From: Macrosoma leucophasiata
Taxonomy: Eukaryota; Arthropoda; Insecta; Lepidoptera; Hedylidae
Direction of reading: 5' to 3'
Length of the DNA stretch: 64,000 nucleotides
Assembly: GCA_036365455.1 (NCBI GenBank)
Contig: JAWQUS010000022.1
Span: 3,720,001-3,784,000 of the forward strand
The translations under genes were made by a program, and so were the position numbers. Under the pieces are notes generated by a model, which saw only the letters and a list, made by a program, of their open reading frames with translations, was not told the origin of the DNA and did no database searches. Within the stretch, counting starts at the first letter, position 1; every line of letters begins with the position of its first letter. Below are positions 43,355 to 53,677 of this stretch, piece after piece.

Positions 43355-44205
43355 GCATATGCGTTACCACTTCTGAGGCCTAAGGTGTTATGCCTCTGTG
43401 CCAGAAATTACAGGGCCGTACATGCTGTGCCGGAAAATACAGGGCCGTACATTACCACCTGACCGGAACATGATACTACTGAACACTACTGTGGAGGAAC
43501 GGGTGGAAGTGTTCCTCCGGCGAAAAGGGAGGATCCTCCGACCAGGCGAGGTGATAGCGCCTGGCGGGCCGCGGCCCAATGATTGACGTTGGGAAGTTGT
43601 ATATATGCCAACTCTTGAGAAATCTTCGTATGTGCGATGTAATTCGAATGCACGCCATCTATTGTACTAGACAAGTACTGTCTGTGTTCCACTAGTTGGC
43701 GCCTTAATGGAGTGGACGCTACATCACTCCCTTCCAAGACCGGAGGTTGATACGATCGAGGCAGCTGTCAGAGCTTCTCGAGGAGTTGTGCCAATGCCAT
43801 GTAGTCCCATGCCGCAAGTCCCAGTGAGTCGGGTGCGAAGGTCCTCAGTGAGTCGAGGTAGTCGCTGCTGCGGTGATGCGAAAGTCCCCTTTGAATCGAT
43901 GTAGTCGCTGCGTAGTAGCTACTGCGGGACGGCGCAGTGTGCTGATGCTGATGTGGCTGTAGGGTAGTCCAGGCATGCGCGGTTGCTGGAGGCGTATGGA
44001 GTATCCCTGATGAAGCCGAGGGTGCTGGCTGGCGTGACTTGGTTACCGCTCAATGGTGCTGGTGATGTGAGGGATGACGTTGTCGAAGGTGCTGTAATTA
44101 CGCCTTAATGTAGTGGACGCTACACTACCATTTAGCGGCAAGTATATTAGGTAATGCGGTGGTGCCTACGCCCGCAAGCTCCGTCGCTGGAGCTCTATCA
44201 TCAGT
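43355..44205 (-). mobile_element. REP-B split by an LTR element
   Basis: 43355-43489 and 44125-44205 join into one REP-B. GGGCCGTACAT is locally duplicated (43423, 43441). Confidence 0.87.
43490..44124. mobile_element. LTR retrotransposon remnant or solo LTR
   Basis: TGTGGAGG...GACGCTACA, i.e. TG...CA termini, with exact 4-bp target duplication CTAC at 43486-43489 and 44125-44128. A 24-bp sequence ending GTGGACGCTACA occurs at 43700-43723 and 44101-44124 (one mismatch), so either 43490-43723 is a 234-bp 5' LTR followed by a deleted interior and a 24-bp stub of the 3' LTR, or the whole 635 bp is a solo LTR. A TATA-like TTGTATATATGCC lies at ~43596. No gag/pol coding. Confidence 0.75.
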
Positions 44206-44271
44206 AAAGATGTAGAGACATGAAAAGCTTGTTTGCCACTTGATGATATAAAGATAATAAACATAGAGCAA

Positions 44272-44703
44272 CACCGAAGGGGAGTAGCCATATGCAGGCT
44301 TTCCCCTCTGACAGAAGTACAAGCCTAAATATTTATTTATTTTTTATTTATTTATTTATTTCCTTCAGGCTACACTTGTAAAAGTATAAGTAAAACAAAG
44401 GCCCATACAAATATATACCTTATAGACTAACATACATTTTAATAACACTATTATAAGCCTATACTTATCGCCTAAAATTGTTTCTGTATTTTGTTAAAGT
44501 CAAGGTGTGAGTTTCGTAGTAATAGACGATTTTTGTAGTGTGCGTGTGTGTCGTACGCATTTCCCCCCGCAAAAAATGACAGACTGTTTTGCATCGGTAA
44601 TAAACGCTATGGCTACTCCCCTCCAGTCCGCCGCGGCCGGTGGCCCGTGTTGCTCTATGGGCTACTCCCTTCAGCGGCGGCCGGTGGCCCGTGTTGCTCT
44701 ATG
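44272..44703. mobile_element. MITE-E with LINE insertion and duplicated end
   Basis: CATAGAGCAACACCG start; GTTGCTCTATG ends at both 44659 and 44703 because the last 44 bp are tandemly repeated. A foreign A/T-rich block occupies ~44331-44448. Confidence 0.85.
44331..44448 (-). mobile_element. LINE-like 3' end in MITE-E
   Basis: (ATTT)n at the low end reads as an (AAAT)n tail on the minus strand. AAGCCTA flanks both sides (44321, 44453), a probable short target duplication. Confidence 0.55.
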
Positions 44704-44727
44704 TTCTACATTCATCATTCTCTGCAA

Positions 44728-44834
44728 ATGTATAGGCCCCGTAATAACTCAGGCCTTAGGCGTGGCAACGCATCTCTGTTTTCATGCAGATCTTTACAGG
44801 CTACAGTGTTACTTAACATCAATGTCAACTGTAA
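44728..44834 (+). mobile_element. REP-B 3' half, diverged
   Basis: GTATAGGCCCCGTAATAACT to CTTAACATCAATGTCAACTG, cut by MITE-C. Confidence 0.65.
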
Positions 44835-45094
44835 GTACAGTATCCAACAAGAAATACTGCACATCGATCTTAGGAAGGAGACTCGGCTTATTTCGGGTCT
44901 GTAGAGCGTTATCTCTTTCGCACCTCACCTATGTGACGTTTGTCGACCATTTTGATCAAGTTTTGACCAATACCGGACGATCAGTGCTTACGTAGGTAGG
45001 CAGCGTGCAGTAGGGATAACGCTCTACGAAGTCGAAACTAGCTGATTGTCTCTTTCGTAGGCTCGATTTGCAACATTTATTGATGAGCACTATA
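44835..45094. mobile_element. MITE-C, both ends
   Basis: TACAGTATCCAACAAGAAAT to TTATTGATGAGCACTATA. Confidence 0.85.
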
Positions 45095-45318
45095 TGTTTG
45101 TTTGTCACTTCATGTCCAAAAAAGATAATGTACACGATGAGATGTAGAATGAATGATGAATTAGCATTCGATACCGGGATGGGTGACCAAAAAAAAAAAC
45201 CAGAAAGGGTTAATGCTTTAAAATGCTTAACAAAATGTTTGGTTTCTTAAAATCAACGTTGAAAGAACCGGCTTAAAAAGCCTTCCAAGTTGTTAAGGGC
45301 CCCGTTCTGGGTCTAAGG

Positions 45319-45449
45319 GTGAGATTCACAGACCGCACTACGACTTTACTTTCGAGCAAAGTACGCTTCGAACTGTCAAAACCCATACATTTCTGACAGT
45401 TCTAAGCATACTTTGCTCAAACTAAAGTCGTGCGGTCTGTGAATCTCAC
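45319..45449. mobile_element. MITE-O, complete
   Basis: 131 bp, almost wholly palindromic: GTGAGATTCACAGACCGCAC...GTGCGGTCTGTGAATCTCAC, arms ~55 bp with a few mismatches, centre CCCATACATTT. Confidence 0.9.
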
Positions 45450-45693
45450 AATTAGGTATAGGGGCCTGTTCTGGATGTAAAAACCTACCTTTTCCTTGAT
45501 ATGAGTGGCCCGGATCTCCCGGAGTAGCCACGGCAGCATGGCATTAGAGAAGCGACGGTCCATGGCGGTGTAGCCGAGGTATGTCAAGGACCTCAATTTT
45601 GTCTTCATATTTCCCTGTGAAATAATATCATGTCATTTTTGGACACTTTTTTTCGGTAATGAGTGGCAAACAAGCATGCAGTTCACATTGATC

Positions 45694-46075
45694 GAAGTCC
45701 AGCTGGTTATCCAGAGGTCGCAGGTTCGATTCCTGCCCGAAGTCAAATTTTTCTTACAGTTTTTTCTTTAATTTCTAAAGTTCACTCGCATATGTTATTG
45801 CGAAAAATAAATAGTACAATTATTAAGGGAACAGCGACATCTTAACGATATTGTATAAACTGCAAAGTCTATCATATCGGTTGTATAGCTATTGATTAGT
45901 TATCAATGGATGTCGTTCACCGACCCTGAATCGGTTAAAAATCAAAAAGGGAAAGCAAAATTTGACGCATCGGTGTGGGAATTCGGTAGCTTAGTGGTGA
46001 AGCGGCTGGACTGGTTATCCTTAGGTCGCAGGTTCAATTCCTGCCCGAAGTCGATTTTTTTCTTTAATTTCTAAA
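45694..46075 (+). repeat. tRNA-F tandem pair
   Basis: Truncated tRNA-like sequence at 45694-45744 (anticodon arm CTGGTTATCCAG) and a full-length one at 45979-46052 (box A GTAGCTTAGTGG, box B GGTTCAATTCC). Period 308 bp. The spacer matches 26125-26310 and contains CACCGACCCTGAATCGGTTA. The left copy is fused to a REP-B 3' stub (45656-45692, minus). Confidence 0.78.
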
Positions 46076-46093
46076 GTTCTGATGATTGCTAGT

Positions 46094-46656
46094 AGTAGGG
46101 GAGCCCAGGATGCTATTTTTGGATTTACTCGAGCGCGTCAGATAAAAATATGGGAGATTCCTTGAACCCCGCTGGTTATCTCCACTAAATCTAAGGTTCG
46201 TATATAAAGACGCGGCCGAAGAATAGTCTTAAAAAAAATATATAAATGTCGCTACGATCTTACTCATCTTCCGAATTGTCTGAATTTTGGATAGGAGCAT
46301 TGTTTGGCCACATTTTAAACCCTCACAGAATATCTGACACGCTCTTGACCCAAGACGTTGATGCCGCGTCCTCTTCAAAAACATTTGATTCGTTCAAAAA
46401 TGAAGGTGAAAAATTACGCAAGAATGTCAGATACTCAGAGAGGATCTAAAATGAACCCCATCAAAGCTCCCATCCAAAATTCTGACAATTTGGATGCGAG
46501 GCAAGCTCGTGGCGGAAGCCCTAAGGGTTCGGCCTTTTATGGAAATCTTAGATTTGGTGGAGGTACTGAATTGGGTGCAAGGTATCTCCTATAACTTAAT
46601 CTGACGCGCTGGAGTAAATTCAAAAATCCCCTCTTGGGCTCCCATACTATAGCATA
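46094..46656. mobile_element. TIR-T, complete, with short open frames
   Basis: Inverted ends ~60 bp long: GGGGAGCCCA..., GGATTTACTCGAGCGCGTCA left; TCTGACGCGCTGGAGTAAAT, TTGGGCTCCCATACTA right. Interior frames (46246-46449, 67 codons; 46358-46594) overlap and have no recognisable domain. Non-autonomous DNA element; superfamily not determined. Confidence 0.8.
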
Positions 46657-46776
46657 AAGAAAGACACATAAAGACCATGGGGCCGACCGCCTAACTGAAA
46701 TTCATTCGTTTAGCATGTCCATTTCGTACCGCCTATTAAAATATTTTACTCTTAAGTTTATACCTGCGGACGAAAC

Positions 46777-47358
46777 CTGGTGGTAGAGCTCCAGTGACGG
46801 AGCTCGCGGGCGTTGGCACCACCGCATTACCTAATATAGGTACTTGCCGCTAAATGGTGGTGTTCAGCACTATCGTGTTCCGGACAGGTGGTAATGTACG
46901 GCCCTGTAATTTCCGGCAAAGAGGCATAACACCTTCAGGATTGGTAAATCATCTGCATTTTGACCTTGGATTTTGTGAGTGTCTATAGGCTGCAGTCATA
47001 GAGCAACACCGGAGGGGAGTAGCCATATGCAGGCTTTCCCCTCTGTCAAAGTACAAGCCCAAATGGGCCTATACATGTCGCCTAGATGTTTAAATGAGTG
47101 CGTGAAATTGTTTCTGTATTTTGTTTAAGTCAAGGTGTAAGTTTCGAAGTAATAGACGATTTTTGTAGGGTGCTTGTGTGTCGCACGCATTTCCCCCCGC
47201 AAAAAATGACAGACTGTTTTGCATCGGTAATAAACGCTATGGCTACTCCCCTCCAGTCCGCCGCGGCCGGTGGCCCGTGTTGCTCTATGGGCTGCAGCCA
47301 TCACTTACATCAATGGGAACTGCATGCTTGTTTGCCACTTCCATCACATAAAAAAAAA
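46777..47358 (+). mobile_element. REP-B split by MITE-E
   Basis: CCTGGTGGTAGAGCTCCAG to GCTGCAGT (46996), resumed GCTGCAGCCATCACTTACAT to the A run. A 16-bp perfect hairpin (AAAAATATTAGATGGT, 47354-47389) follows. Confidence 0.88.
46997..47289. mobile_element. MITE-E, complete, in REP-B
   Basis: CATAGAGCAACACCGG...GTTGCTCTATG flanked by GGCTGCAGT and GGCTGCAGC. Confidence 0.9.
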
Positions 47359-47389
47359 TATTAGATGGTTCGTACCATCTAATATTTTT

Positions 47390-47852
47390 ACTGATACAAA
47401 TAAGATGTTATAATCGAAAGCTTAACAAAAGCATTAGTTAAGCGGTCGGCCCCCAGACTGAACTGAGGCATGACTGAGGCAGTCAATATACCTACCTACC
47501 TACCTACTTTAATTTATCATTGATTAATACCCAGAATTATTGTTTAAATATAAACAACCATTCCTAAAGCGATAGACGTCATACAAACCTGTATTTTGGA
47601 CGCATAAATTATATGTCTGGGTTTAATTTGGGCTATTAATTTACTATATTATTTTATCTGACTAGATTTTGTTAAGCGACTGTTATGCTGCGACTACATT
47701 ATTATAGCGATAATTAGTCTTATCGCGATTATTCTGGACAAACAAAACGTCCTATCGCGACAGTTGTCGCGTTAAAAATCGTCTCCGCGGGGCTGTCGGT
47801 AAACTAGGTACTCCTCATCAAAGGATTTTATATCGATAATATTCGTAACTAA
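47390..47852. other. Unassigned stretch
   Basis: (TACC)n at ~47500-47520. AGCGGTCGGCCCCC (47451) recurs at 48765 and a relative at 46682, an unplaced short repeat. Confidence 0.4.
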
Positions 47853-48195
47853 TTGCCTCAGTAACCTAGTGGTAGCAGGCCACTACTACTACACTAGAGG
47901 TCCTGGGTACGATTCCCAAGTCGGGGACTATCAGAGATACCGGTTTAAATATTATTTATCTAATTCTTTATCTCTGGTTCTATTGGGATTATTCCATTTT
48001 CTGGAAGTTTTGTCAGTACCTCGGAGTTTGGTAATGTGCCCGGATATTGCAACAGGCTCGCCACCTGTTACATGGGCCAAAAACGTAACCGGCGAATTGT
48101 GGGTGTTTGCATGTATGGTTGAATGCATGCATTTACCTCTACCTATCCTTTTCTTGATTAGTAAAGGCGTGAAGTTACGTTTTTTTTTTAATATT
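47853..48195 (+). mobile_element. SINE-M, tRNA-derived SINE
   Basis: Head TGCCTCAGTAACCTAGTGG with box B GGGTACGATTCCC; body CTATCAGAGATACC, TCGCCACCTGTTACATGGGC, then GTGTTTGCATGTATG and a T-rich end. Also at 63611, 54570-55098 (minus). Confidence 0.85.
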
Positions 48196-48331
48196 TGTAC
48201 ATTTAACTGCACTTGATGCGCGCACGCATTGTTGACAGCGAGAGAACGAGTCGTCAATCGCAGTGGTTTTGCAGGGATTTTCTTTCAGTTACCTAGTTAT
48301 TCGATTTTGACAATATCTTATAAGTTTCGTA

Positions 48332-48617
48332 CATAGAGCAACGCGGCCCACCAGTCGCAGCGGACCGGAGGGGAGTAGCCATAGCGTGTCGTGTATTACC
48401 GATGCAAAACAGTCTGTCATTTTTTGCGGGGTGAAATGCGTGCGACACTACGAAAATCGTCTATTACTACGAAACTCACACCTTGACTTTAACAAAATAC
48501 AGAAACAATTTCACGCACACATTTAAACATCTAGGCGACAGGTATAGGCCTATTTGGGCTTGTACTTTGACAGAGGGGAAAGCCTGCATGGCTACTCCCC
48601 TCCGGTGTTGCTCTATG
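48332..48617. mobile_element. MITE-E, complete, 8-bp target duplication
   Basis: CATAGAGCAACGCGG...GTTGCTCTATG with exact GTTTCGTA at 48324-48331 and 48618-48625. Confidence 0.9.
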
Positions 48618-49249
48618 GTTTCGTACCACCTAAATTTTCCCTGAAAGTGTTTTCGTCCGCACGTAGGTATATATTATATGTATATATATATTACTTAAGA
48701 GCAAAATGTTTTAAAGGGCGGTACGAAACGGACAATATAACGTCCTAAACGAAAGCATTTCAGTTAGGCGGTCGGCCCCCTGGTTTGTCTCGGCGTCGCA
48801 CGGTTTCGGTTCGCCTCGGTATCGGCACGCATTCGGTTCGCTTTCGCTTTTCTATCTGACCTGAGTATACCTATACAATGTATCTGACTAGATTCAAATG
48901 ATACTATAGATTTCAATGATAAGAGGCGAATCGTAGGTGTTTGCATGTATGGTTGAATGCATGCATTTACCTCTGCCTACCCCTTCGGGGATTACAGGCG
49001 TGTTACGGCTTACGGCTTTGGCAGTTACGTTTTTTTTTTACAAAATAAAAAAGCTTCGCCACGCTTTCAGTTCGCTATGTGTTGGACGCAGGCTTTACGG
49101 TAGGACGGTAGAAATGTGGTCATAGCATTATTATGGATTGACGTAAGACAAGTTTGAGTTTTTTTTAACGCTTGATGGCTTAGCTTGGTTATGATTTATT
49201 TTAGGACTTTATTAGCTTTTTTATATAACGGATATGACATTTCGGATAT
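48618..49249. other. Spacer with a SINE-M tail at 48915-49035
   Basis: GTTTGCATGTATGGTTGAAT, CCTACCCCTTCGGGG and GTTACG plus T run are the SINE-M 3' end. 48775-48850 is a C/G/T-rich patch of CTTTCGGTTCGC-like repeats. Nothing coding. Confidence 0.5.
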
Positions 49250-49580
49250 TTTTAACAGACTTCATAAAAGGAGGTCCTATGTTCGTATGTTTTTTAGGGT
49301 TCGGTACCTAAACCTCTGCTGTCTGTCAGTTTGTCACAAGGCTATTAGGTATCTCATAAACCGTGCGACCTAGAAACTTTAAATTTTTTACAAATTATGT
49401 AGGTAGGTACCTATATCCGCCACTATAACAACAAATACCTGCTAAAAATATAAAAATGAAAATATTAGGGGGGTCCATACAGTATAAATATTGTTTTCGT
49501 ATTTTAATTTCATTTATAGACGATGGTAAGGAAAAACTTCGTGCACGAGTCTGACTCGCACTTGCCCGGTTTTTTATGTA
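49250..49580 (-). repeat. REP-BB relative, minus strand
   Basis: TTTTTTAGGGTTCGGTACCT and CTGTCTGTCAGTTTGTC at the low end, GTCTGACTCGCACTTGCCCG at the high end. The interior differs from 25478-26095, so probably a sister family. Confidence 0.55.
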
Positions 49581-49784
49581 GGTAGGTATGTTCAGTTCAC
49601 CGATTACTCCGTCAGTTGTGGACCGATTTTGAAAATTCTTGCCGTTTGAGAGGGGTCTACTAGGTACCCATGAAGTTCGACCCGTTTCCACCAAATTGGA
49701 ATCTGGCATGATGGAGAAATCGAGGAAAACCCTCCTCTATGGACAGGTAAGGTTTGTTGTTTAGCCATAAAAGGAAGAATATGC

Positions 49785-50033
49785 AATAATCGCCACGCTT
49801 GGCACGGGGATTGGCGATCGCATTGGCGATAGTTTTATCGCGGGACGCTGCTGCCCCTCGCGCGTTATTGTATTTTTCATGAAAAGAAGGTGGCAAACAA
49901 TGCATCTCACATTGATGAGTAATGACTGCAGCCTATAGACATCTAAGTTGTTATGTCTCCGGTAGGTATCTGAGATAGTTATTACGCGGCCATACATCTC
50001 AACTCGAGCTCCGTCACTCCTCTACCACCAGTA
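49785..50033 (-). repeat. REP-J piece followed by decayed REP-B
   Basis: 49785-49868: AATCGCCACGCTTGGCACGG. 49873-50033: AAGAAGGTGGCAAACAATGC to CTCTACCACCAGTA, with two internal deletions. Confidence 0.6.
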
Positions 50034-50103
50034 ATATGAATCTTACCATCAATATAAAGTAGGTAAAATCACGCGTTTGACTCTAAATAAAAAATATTTC
50101 ACT

Positions 50104-50173
50104 CCCGGGGATCGAACCCGATATTGTTAGCGACACCTAGCAGCCAAGTGATCTGCTTCCACTAAGTCACTAA
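50104..50173 (-). other. tRNA-like sequence, probably a SINE head
   Basis: Minus strand: box A TGACTTAGTGG, box B GGGTTCGATCCCC. No closed acceptor stem because MITE-V cuts its 5' end. Not called a tRNA gene. Confidence 0.5.
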
Positions 50174-50318
50174 CGGCCGAATACTCAAACGTCACTCAAT
50201 TTTAAGCAACCCTCAAATGTGTGCCATCTTTCGTTTGAACGTGTTTTTTAAAGACAGAAGTGTTTTAAGTCCCACTTAGATTTAGGTGATGTTTGAGCAT
50301 CGTTTGAGTATTTGGCCG
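50174..50318. mobile_element. MITE-V, complete
   Basis: CGGCCGAATACTCAAACG...CGTTTGAGTATTTGGCCG with TAA at 50171-50173 and 50319-50321. 145 bp. Confidence 0.88.
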
Positions 50319-50327
50319 TAAGCGAGA

Positions 50328-50514
50328 CTGGGTTGCACGGGTTACACCACGACAGTCATTTGTTAAAGTTAAAGTTATTGTAACAAGTTGTAACATTTCG
50401 CATCCTTTCCTAACTTTAACAGATTTATTTAACTTAGAAGATTTCTTTAAGTTAGAGATGGATTTGAAATGTTAGAATAAGTTTAACTTAAACAAATATC
50501 GTGGTGCAACCCAG
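50328..50514. mobile_element. MITE-N, most complete copy
   Basis: CTGGGTTGCAC...GGTGCAACCCAG; arms with AAAGTTAAAGTTATTGTAAC; centre ATCCTTTCCTAAC. Confidence 0.8.
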
Positions 50515-51674
50515 CTAAATAAACCACTGTGACCGATAAGTTAATTACTAGCAAAATAATAAACAGAACAGTTAACATCGTTATTAAAGCAACAAAACCC
50601 ATTCTCTACGACCATGGAATTAGGTAATTGCGTCCTATAGCCTACCTATATATCTCTTTATTTTACCAAAAAGCAATAATATAAATACTGACTCTTCATA
50701 AATTAACATATTTTCGTGTTAAATGTTTTATAAACATACCTTTTCACTGTTTCACGTTTGTAAAACCACAAACCACAGGCACCACTCAAACTGGATCGAT
50801 ACTGAACACAAAATAATACATTTCACACACACAACTGCACGAACATCACCGATACGCTTCAATCATATATTCCCCAGTGTTTATTACATACATTACCAAC
50901 CATTTAGCGTATTATACTGAAATTCAATAAGTGATAACATTTCTCACGACACGACCAAAACAAAGCTCGACCATACCAAACGATTGATGATATGATGATT
51001 TGAAAGAGAGAACAAATTCATTCACGAGATCTTCCGTCTCTTTTTGTTTTATGGAGTATTGAAAGGATATTGCGAATGCGGTCTCTTTCTTTATATTTTC
51101 CCGAAACAACGACATCTAGGGTTGAGTAGCAGAAACGACGTTAATGTATGTATTTTCAGTTAATTAACAGTTCTATATTTACGATATAGATGTCACTGCA
51201 AGTAATACATCATATAAAACTAAACTATGATTGTTCACCGAGTTGTAAGTGTTGTGTGTATAACTATCAAAATGTAACATACTTTCTAAAAAGCAATAAA
51301 ACTTTTATCCACAAAATACACAGACTCTTTAATGCTATCGCCACTGCACAATAGATGTCGCTACTATATGGAAGTTTATACAGGACTTTTCGAATGCCGT
51401 GTGAAAACGGTATTACAACTAACGTGTTCGTTTTCTTTAGACTGTGCTATTACTAAGATCGTCTGTCCGTCCGTCTGTCATCAGGCTGTATCTCATACAC
51501 CGTGATAGCTAGAGTTGAAATATTCATAGATGATGTAACTATACTAAAAAACAGCAAGAACTTCACAAGAAACAGAACAAATAAATACTTAAGCTTACAT
51601 ACACCAAACGTCATTATTTTGTTTGATTTTTATAATGACAACAGGAAGACGCTTGACATATTAACAGAAAACTA
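50515..51674. other. 1.2-kb AT-rich stretch
   Basis: No recognised gene. TTCTTTAGACTGTGCTA (51433) also occurs at 40022, a small shared repeat. 51455-51545 has TCCGTCCGTCTGTC and CTGTATCTCATACACCGTG, typical of decayed REP-BB-like ends. Confidence 0.4.
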
Positions 51675-51851
51675 ATTGTTGCCCGCGGCTCCGCCTGCGT
51701 GTAAGTTGCTTTTCGCGTAACCTGTGGAAACTCATCAAATAATCCCATGGCATCCTACAGAAAAATCACAAGTTACCCTCTATGTGTACATCAAATTTCA
51801 TGAAAATTGGTTCAGCAGTTTTTGCGTGAATCGCATTTATAATAGTAGGAT
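51675..51851 (+). repeat. REP-H-like dispersed element
   Basis: TTGCCCGCGGCTCCGCCTGC, ATCAAATTTCATGAAAATTG, GGTTCAGCAGTTTTTGCGTG and GCATTTATAATAGTAGGA: a very common arthropod repeat layout. Confidence 0.65.
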
Positions 51852-51884
51852 TTAGTTATAAGTATTTTTTTATTCCTTGCTTCG

Positions 51885-52115
51885 GAGGGCACGTTAAGCT
51901 ATCGGTCCCGGTTGCTATCGATAGATAGCAGTCGTTAAACCTTATCGCAGGCCTTATGGGCGGTATGAAAACATCCGACAGCGGGTTGGTCACTAACCCG
52001 TATCTCCACCAACCCGCATTGGAGCAGCGTGGTGAAGTAAGCTCCAGGCCTCCCCTCGAGACTCGTGTCCAGCAGTGGGACGTACCTATAATGGGTTGTC
52101 ATCATTATTATAATA
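51885..52115 (+). mobile_element. SINE-D, 5S head missing
   Basis: CTTCGGAGGGCACGTTAAGC, GGTTGCTATCGATAGATAGC, CAGCAGTGGGACGTACCTAT and an ATT tail. Confidence 0.83.
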
Positions 52116-52198
52116 TTATTCTCTATAAAAACCAATAAATTTTAATTATTTTAAATATTTAAGAGAAAGCTCAAATCAACAAGGATTTTTTGCTGTTT

Positions 52199-52362
52199 TT
52201 GTTCATCATCATTTCAGCCGAAAGACGTCCACAGCTGGACAAAGGCCTCCTCCAACGATTGCCACGACGACCGGTCCGGGCCACCCTCATCCAGCGATTG
52301 CCCGCGACCTTTACCAGGTCCGACCACCTCGTGGGAGGTCTGCCTACGCTTCGTCTGCCGGT
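52199..52362 (-). pseudogene. RTE LINE 3' end
   Basis: Minus-strand frame RRSVGRPPTRWSD, LVKVAGNRWMRVART, matching the RTE C-terminus, then the terminal GACGTCTTTCGGCTGAAATG and ATG repeats. 5'-truncated. A similar 3' terminus remnant is at ~53870-53930. Confidence 0.78.
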
Positions 52363-53677
52363 TTTTATAGATAATGATACTGAATTATTCGTGAGCGAGT
52401 CCCACTTAGCCGGTTTTTCGTCTTCTACTGTCACACTCGTTTTCAATTTAATAAATGTATGATATTAATCATTTTTATCCGAGTTCAAAAAAAGGAAGGG
52501 GAGGTTCTCAATTCGTCCGGATCTTTTGTTTAATGTTTTTTCACCGATAATTTGTAAACGCCTTTACCGATTTGGATATTATTTTTGTAAGACAGCGTAA
52601 CTGTCTTTAAACGGTTTATTGGTAAAAACAGCTTAATAAACATGTCAGCCCCACGTTGTCTACCGACCTTAAAATTAAATCTAACACTACTTGGGTCAAA
52701 TTGATCAATCAATTTTTTGTATCCACTTAATTGCTTGAAGTTTGTACGGATTCACTTCGTCATTGTATTGACTCTGCCTACTTAAATTTTTATATGTTTC
52801 AAACAAGCCCAAGATAATAATTCTTATTTAATTTTATAAACAGAGTGAGTCGTAGTGATTTTATCTTTTATGGCCTCGTGGGTAGTTATAACTAATAACA
52901 ACTCTTTTTAATTATAAAGCAATTTAATCATACACGGATAATGTTCATATTTACCTACCATGGAAATAATAAAATTCCAAAAATTTTAGCTGAATATTAG
53001 TTATATTTCTCACCGCGCGACACTAGCACTTAATTAAATTAGTAGTTCGAAATATTGCCACGCGAAACTAGCGCCTCTTAATTTTGCTGTAGGTAGATTT
53101 TATTAATTAAAAGTAATTGTTTATAAAAGATGTGGGTAAATGTGACATTTATTTTCTTGTCAACGTGTCTCGACTCGCGATGTGTGATCAAAATCGTGCT
53201 TTAGTCAAAAGATTAAAATAAATTATATATTTTTTAACAGTGAATTATGGTGTTCTTCATGGTACGTATTTTTTTTTAAGTAGGTATTATTGTTACCGAT
53301 TTTTTTAATTTCTTTAATGGTTTAGAGTCATAAAGAGGCAAATAGTTACTCTGAATATAAGTAGCAGTTTTATTTATCTGAAACAATTATTTTTTCGTTG
53401 AAATAAAACTATTTTTACGGATTTATCTCGCGTATATTAAACTAAAATTATTTTTAAAATCAACCCGACGTTTATTTTTTCCTTTTTTATAATTTTAATA
53501 GGTATAAGATGCAAACAAACGCGCAATTGGCATTAATGTTTAGTAAGAAGCCTACTAGATCTAAAGTCTAAATTAGTTAAATTTACCTAAACCAATCCTT
53601 TTTCTACCTTTTTATATATTTTAATTCAACATCCAAACATACAATTTACATGATTTGAAAAAAAATTTGCAGATTCT
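52363..53677. other. 1.3-kb AT-rich stretch
   Basis: No repeat recognised. 53230-53265 has an acceptor-like TTTTTTAACAG, ATGGTGTTCTTCATG and a donor-like GTACGT, but see rejected items. Confidence 0.35.

Noticed and set aside
44507..44995. 162-codon plus-strand open frame
   Set aside because: Runs through MITE-E, a REP-B fragment and MITE-C; similar frames appear in other MITE-E copies (47098-47364).
47354..47389. 16-bp hairpin as a transcription terminator
   Set aside because: Stem-loop terminators do not apply in a eukaryotic nuclear sequence; it abuts the A run of a REP-B and is probably a small inverted duplication.
53230..53265. Micro-exon TTTTTTAACAG / ATGGTGTTCTTCATG / GTACGT upstream of the 59370 exon
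   Set aside because: If spliced to 59370 it would read five codons and then TGA, so it cannot extend the protein. Too short to support alone; at most a 5' UTR exon with a uORF.
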